Source: Choristoneura fumiferana (taxonomy: Eukaryota; Arthropoda; Insecta; Lepidoptera; Tortricidae). Taken from it: 64,000 nucleotides of DNA. This document shows positions 58,828-64,000 of this stretch, piece after piece; within the stretch, counting starts at the first letter, position 1, and each line of letters starts with the position of its first letter. The translations under genes were made by a program, and so were the position numbers. Where the stretch lies: NCBI RefSeq assembly GCF_025370935.1, contig NC_133473.1, positions 21,889,073-21,953,072 on the forward strand. The letters run 5' to 3'. The notes under the pieces are model-generated. The model saw nothing but the letters and a program-made list of their open reading frames with translations, did not search any database and was not told the origin of the DNA.

Positions 58828-59370
58828 TTTGATTTATTTTGATCCTATTTGCGTTTTTGATGTAAGCGCTCAGCTGACGCCTGACGGACGGGCTGACGGA
58901 CGGACGGACGGAGTGATGGGTCAATTTTGACGTTTAAACTTTAATGTCAAACCTATTTTTTTATTACTTCAGAGATAAGCAATACGTATTAAGCCTACAC
59001 AGCAGTATCTGTGTCTAGACGGTAGGGTTAGTTTTATATTTAAAATTTAACGAAATCGTTTAGCTACGCATACGTTGAAAAAAATAATATAATACTCAAC
59101 AAAATAAGATGATGTTTACTGCTTAATGTACCAATGAAACTTAGCAATGCCTATTTTGAATAAACTAAAAAAGTTTTAAGCATTTTCTCAGATAAATTTA
59201 ATCTCAATACATCCTTGGCGAACTATTTTTTGTAGAAAATATCAATATTGTGCCCAAGACACTGTGCTTGGTGATGGGTTAGTGTCACTCAAACATTATA
59301 GTTTGTGCTCAAACAAAGCGCCATCGTCAGTAATCAGTCAAATGCCATGCTATAAAATGCACGCACGCAT

Positions 59371-59496
59371 TGCAGGGCTACTACGAAACACGAAGTTCGT
59401 GTCGTGCGATTCCTCTGACACTTACACTATTTAATACGAGAGCGAGAGGGACGGTACGATACGAACTTCGATTTGCGAGTTTCATAGTAACCCCTC
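59371..59496. repeat. Palindromic MITE between the divergent genes
   Basis: Member of the 'cagggctactacgaaac' family, located about 340 bases upstream of the ATG at 59836. Confidence 0.8.
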
Positions 59497-59835
59497 TGTG
59501 TTGTTTGTTATTTCTTATAGCAACATTTGAACAAATATTTATTTATGCTTCGGCATCCGCTATTTCCGCTAAACAAAAAAGGAAAAGTTTTTAGTTTATC
59601 ATTATCAGTTAGTTACGTCAAATGATTTGGAATTTAGTTTTATAAATTATGTTATCGTCTCCGGTTATTTATCGTGCTATTAAAATAAAAGACGATCGTA
59701 ATTCAGTGTTAGACTTTTGACAAGAATTTGTGACCTTGAATGGCACTGGCACTGGCACCAGCTGTCAACTTAACCAACAAGCCAGTTGTGAAAAATGGAA
59801 TAAACAATTTGGCTTTTGTTTCATAAAAAGGTATA

Positions 59836-62800
59836 ATGATGAGAAGTGAGAACCATCATCTCTTGGATGATAAAATGGATGAAGCAGTGACGCACTACAT
59901 AACTCATCAGCCGGGCGAGGTACGTTTGTTTTGATTGTAGTTGACACGACAAAAACCTTTGCTTATGTACGAGTCGTAATCGCCTTTTTATGAAATTCTT
60001 TTAATTTTTGATCATATCTTACTCATTTTCGTGAGTATAAAGGTTTTTGCCGATGCCTAAAATAATTACTTTATTCGTACGAGAGTTTGTTTTGCAAAAC
60101 TTTAAAAACTTACCAGCCTATTACTATGTAAACAAGGTTTTAATTTATGTTCTGTATTCGTTTAGGTAAATTAAGTATGTATTACGAACGAAAGTCTATT
60201 AGAAGCCCAAAGTCGAAGACAGGGCTTTAATGAGTTTGTATTCATAATTTCAGTATTGCATCTGACATACAATGTTTTTCAATTTCTTTATCAAATTTGT
60301 GAGTGTTTATACAGGATGTCCCAGAATCCGGTGTTAATCCATCGTCAGCTGGTAGGTCAGTCAACACCGGTCAGAGTACCTAGTTTTAGGTTCAGTAAAA
60401 ATGGCACAGTTTTTAGATCATAATTTTTGTAAAAAAAATGTTTATCTCCAAGCTTGGTTTGCTTCCTTCAGCTATAATGAGGGCTATCGTTTTTTCACTC
60501 ACTAGATGGCGCACTGTTGCATGAGGTTTTTAAGTGTGGCTTTCAAAGTCTGTTATTACGGGTGTGAAAACAATGTTTAGATTAAAATCATATTTAATAC
60601 ACCTTAAAACAGTACCATAAAAATATCGAGCAAGCCACAGTGTTGCATAGTCCCGTTTTGTTTGGAAAAAAGGGAGTACAAAGGTTTCCGAAAGACAAAA
60701 CTGTCTCAAAACACAGACATTCATTGCCCCGGAATGCATATTTGCCATAATTAATTTCAGATATTGCAAAATATTCACAAAATTATTCTAATTATAAATA
60801 AACCCGCATAGCTCAACCAAAAACTATGAGATTTGACATTTCGGAGACCTCACGCTACACTAGCGCCTCTAGTGGCGAATTCATACGCGATAGCCCTCAT
60901 TGTAAGAGTAATCTATAAACAAAGCACCTATTGGAAAAGAAATAAGTGACACTGATAAATAAATAAATAAATAAATAACTGATATACCTACTACAGACTA
61001 TTGAATAAATATCTTTTATTATTTTATTATTTATTACTACAGCTATAGTGAGACAACAGTTTGGGGGCAAAATGTATGTATCAATGAATCTTTGTTTATA
61101 TTTTTATCTTTGCACTAGAAATGAAAATCTGCCAAGTCCTAGCAAAACTTAGGGGTCCTACCCCCTCCCAGGGAGTATGGGCAAGGGCGAAATAAAAAAA
61201 AATGCAAATTTTACAAACTAGGCGAGTGAGGTGTCATTTTTATATGTATTTTTTTGCGCAGAATCAAACAAGATCATACCCATACTTATAGGATCAATAT
61301 TGTGCAAGATATGAAGGAGTTTTGTTGAATACATAGTATAAATTTTTGTGAAATTTTCAGTCTGTACATGTGGATGCAAATTCATTGGCTTTGAACATTC
61401 ACGAAGATGAAGGAGGCAGAGTGGTGACGGTGATGAATTCCCAGGGCTTCACTCAGCAAATGTGCAGGTAATTTCCATTAAGGACATTTATTCATCTCTG
61501 CCTATAAATACCCCACTGCTTGGGAGCGTTCAAGTATTACGTAACGCAATTTTTTGGGAGAAGGGGTCTTGTTAAATGTTACGATGCGTTACAGGGGCGG
61601 GAGGGGGCTTCAAACAATGCGTTACATCAAAGTTTTTAATGTCCTCAAAAGCGGGAAATTCGCATTATCAGTTGTTGTTCTTGACCTATAAATGTTCTCA
61701 TGCTGAGTTGCCAGTGTGACTGTGCTAAAAATACCAACTTAAGTCGAAACACGGCTAAAGAAAAGCTAAATCTTGGTCATTTTAGTGTTACGTTACATTT
61801 AGGAGGGGGGTTAAAAATCTCCAAAAATTGTGTTACATATTACTTGAATGCCCCCCTTGGCATGGGAGAGCAGTTTCAGAATGATGAGGCTTGGACCATA
61901 TCTCTTACCCAGGCTCAGTTTGAATTGGAAACTTCACACTCACCCTTGAATTTGTTAGCTAAGTGCAGGTTTTCATCACCATATTTTCATTAAATATCAT
62001 GGAAAATTTCAAATAAATAAATAAATATCATGGGACACTTGACACCAACACTTCACACCTAGTCCCAAACTAAGCAAAGCTTGTACTATGGACACTAAGC
62101 AACATAATTCAGCACATAAATTTCGAAACACTCACATGGTGCAAGGGCTTGAACCCATAAACCTCTGCTTGAGAGAGTATAGGCTATATATATAATTTCC
62201 AGCCTTGATTTATGTATAATATGTATGTTATCTGTAGATCAAATCTAAAGCTACTGTCAGACACTAGTCTTACCGTCTTACTTCTCCAGACAAATAACAG
62301 TAGGAGAGCAAGTGGAGGGTGGGCCATGGGGAGAGGAGATCCTGGATCCGGAGAGCCGGCTGGCAGCCATTGTAGCCCATTTAACCCAGAACTCCAGGAA
62401 TCCGCATCAACCACCACAGCATAAGGTAAGCAGTAGGAAGTGTATACTCAAAAGGCAATAAAAAAGAAAAAGAAAATTAGATATAGAAATAAGTTCATTA
62501 TGGTAATTCATTTCTTATTTTTTATCTGTAAAGCTTTTATTAAATATAGTACAAAAGTACAATTACTTTTTTGCTGCATCAAATGTATTTTGATAAAAAA
62601 CCGGGCAAATGACATTTGTGGGTATGCTAAAACATTAACTATTATAGTGATAACAGAGCCCTACTTCCAATCGAAAATACAAACTGAGACATGGATGCAC
62701 AGAAAAACCAGAAAAAGAGACCAGCACTGGGAATCGAACCCAGGTCCTCAGCAATCCTAGCTATAACCCCTACACCACCGCTAGACACGAATTTCTCCTA

Positions 62801-63126
62801 TGCACACATATCTCAGGTTGCAGCAGCACTAGCGACATCTATGTTCCGCTCTCATCGAGAGACGTCACAACCCAACTCCCTCACTCACGTCACGTCCCTA
62901 CTTCCAAGCATAATGTATACAGTGAGCACTCATTTTATATTGGTTTGTTGTACTCCCCTTAATTTTCAATAGTGTCACATTCCGGCAAGCATTCAAGTCA
63001 CTCATTGGCTTATTAATTATGTCATCAAACACATACTTTATTCTACAGATCACATCTGTGAGGGGTGACGTAGAGTCATCAGTTATGCTTGATGGTCAGA
63101 TGAGGCTATTCAATGCACAGACCCTG
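59836..63126 (+). CDS. Unrecognised gene, first four coding exons (3' end outside window)
   Basis: Exons 59836-59919 (starts 'MMRSENHHLLDDKMDEAVTH'), 61361-61467, 62290-62425 and 63049-63126 join in consistent phases with GT-AG borders (donors GTACGT, GTAATT, GTAAGC, GTGAGT; acceptors CAG). They encode 135 residues without a stop. The protein so far is acidic, Gln- and His-containing and soluble, with no membrane segment, signal peptide or known domain; it could be the disordered N-terminus of a nuclear regulator, but that is only a guess. Readable stretches: 'ALNIHEDEGGRVVTVMNSQG' and 'SRLAAIVAHLTQ'. The start is chosen because it is the first ATG pair in the open exon. It lies about 1 kb from the LIAS start in divergent orientation. 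Introns hold several MITEs and SINEs. Confidence 0.72.
60477..60900. repeat. MITE in intron 1 of the unrecognised gene
   Basis: Inverted ends 'atgagggctatcg' and 'cgatagccctcat', with 'tcactagatggcgca' and 'gcgcctctagtggcga' inside them also inverted. Confidence 0.75.
60957..60980 (+). repeat. (AAAT)n microsatellite
   Basis: 'taaataaataaataaataa' run. Confidence 0.9.
61522..61856. repeat. Palindromic MITE in intron 2
   Basis: 'gggagcgttcaagtattacgtaacgcaatttttt' at the left is inverted at the right as 'ccaaaaattgtgttacatattacttgaatgccccc'. It sits inside a diverged SINE ('ataccccactgct' before, 'catgggagagcag' after). Confidence 0.8.
62030..62190 (-). repeat. SINE fragment (family of 11209-11480)
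   Basis: 'catgggacacttgacacc' and 'cctagtcccaaactaagcaaagcttgtactatgg' match the SINE at 11209-11480. Confidence 0.75.
62680..62880 (-). repeat. tRNA-derived SINE in intron 3
   Basis: On the minus strand 'tagcggtggtgtaggggtt' (A box region) and 'gggttcgattcccagtgc' (B box) lie about 62720-62790, spaced as in a tRNA head. Not a functional tRNA, as no full cloverleaf can be drawn. A different SINE family from 38878. Confidence 0.65.
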
Positions 63127-63298
63127 GTGAGTATTTGTAGTCTATTCACTGACGGTTGAAAAGCATTATGATAACGTTTTGGGAATGTGATTGTCGCTTA
63201 ATTTCGCAAACTGCATGATGGATCACGGACATAACCGACGGACACCGGTTCGGCGTAATAGAATTAGACCTCGCGGTAGCTTCGTTATAATCCATATA

Positions 63299-63517
63299 TC
63301 CTAATATAATAAATGCGAAAGTGTGTTTGTATGTTTGTGTTTTTGTCCGTCTTTCACGCCGTAACGGAGCGACGGATCGACGTGATTTTTGGCATAGAGA
63401 TAGTTTATGGGCCCGAGAGTGACATAGGCTACTTTTTATTCCGGAAAAATGCAGTTCCCGAGGGAGCAGCGCGCGATAACCGAATACCGCGCGGGCGGAG
63501 CCGCGGGCAAAAGCTAG
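63299..63517 (+). mobile_element. Complete short non-autonomous Helitron
   Basis: Starts TCCTAATATAATAAATGCG after an A and ends 'gcgggcaaaagCTAG' before a T. 219 bp. A GC-rich region 'ccgcgcgggcggagccgcggg' near the 3' end can form the expected hairpin. A 72-codon open frame across it is incidental. Confidence 0.85.
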
Positions 63518-63649
63518 TACTTATAATATAAAGGCTGAAAGTTTTTTTTATGCATAGTTCTAACGCAGGTAAGGATGAACTATGAAATTTGGATATTGAG
63601 TGCTTTCAAAAATATCACATATAAATTTCACCTCAGTTTCATCATAGAG

Positions 63650-63803
63650 CTTGTCTAATTTAAAATAACGCTTCCCTCACTCAAGTAAATCAGTTCATTA
63701 CAACGAGTTAGACAGCAAATCTTACAATAAACCGCCTGAGTCCAACGGGAGCTCAATCCCTGTTCGGCTGGGGGAGTGGACGCGTCATTTTAAATTAGAC
63801 AAG
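63650..63803. repeat. Palindromic MITE
   Basis: Inverted ends 'cttgtctaatttaaaataacgc' and 'gcgtcattttaaattagacaag'; inside, 'ccctcactc' and 'gggggagtgg' are also inverted. Confidence 0.8.
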
Positions 63804-63859
63804 TTCTACCATAATAAAACTCGATTTTAATTTTTGTTCAGAACTATATTAGGAATTGC

Positions 63860-64000
63860 TTCCTTCATTGCCAGACACTTTGCAGGGGTGCCATCCCGCG
63901 ATCTTAACCAGGTCGTCGCTGCATCTTGTAAATCTGTTTAAAAAAATATACCTCGTTGAGTTACTTGCGGGTTTCTTCTCAGCAGAGGTTTTTCCGAACC
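63860..64000 (+). repeat. LINE/retroposon fragments at the window edge
   Basis: 'gatcttaaccaggtcgtcgctgcatcttg' resembles 55752-55782. 'aaaaatatacctcgttgagtt' to 'ggtttttccgaacc' is the reverse of the LINE tail at about 13590-13650. Cut by the window end. Confidence 0.6.

Overview
Eukaryotic, AT-rich, intron-containing nuclear DNA from a lepidopteran (moth or butterfly). The inference rests on the dense load of moth-type repeats: tRNA-headed SINEs carrying the 'cccactgctgggcacaggcc' core, Helitrons ending in CTAG next to 'cccgcggcttcgc', TTAA-flanked and palindromic MITEs, and LINE 3' ends with 'ctttattg' motifs. It is also supported by a canonical insect gustatory receptor (GR) with the TYxxxxxQF signature. 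Only three host loci can be supported; most of the window is repeat-derived.

Layout. 1-5180: gene-free repeat-rich flank. 5181-26998: a GR locus. 26999-27098: exactly 100 N. 27191-43308: a second collinear copy of the same GR locus. 43309-47200: repeat-rich spacer with a broken gag-like retroelement ORF. 47310-58827 (minus strand): a complete eight-exon lipoyl synthase gene (LIAS), whose introns are full of transposons. 59836-63126 and beyond (plus strand): the first four coding exons of an unrecognised gene, divergently arranged about 1 kb from LIAS and running off the window.

The two GR copies meet exactly at the N gap. The contig left of the gap ends inside sequence found at 43308; the contig right of the gap begins (after about 90 bases) with sequence found at 5181. 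They differ by clean transposon insertions with empty sites in the other copy and by scattered one-base indels. The simplest reading is that they are two alleles placed in tandem by the scaffolder (uncollapsed haplotigs); a true recent tandem duplication is the alternative.

Within the GR locus, two paralogous pairs of 5' exons (A1-A2 and B1-B2, all ending in phase 0) precede one single pair of 3' exons (C3-C4) that carry the TYxxxxxQF end. This is the layout of insect GR loci that splice alternative N-terminal exons to a shared C-terminus. B1-B2-C3-C4 is fully open in copy 1 (389 residues). Unit A is interrupted by frame changes in both copies and also by a SINE in copy 1.

The most striking non-genic object is a 4.58-kb Helitron (20970-25549, minus strand) present only in copy 1. 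It carries about 33 tandem copies of a ~119-bp monomer arranged in 6- and 7-monomer higher-order units, and it has a base-perfect empty site in copy 2.
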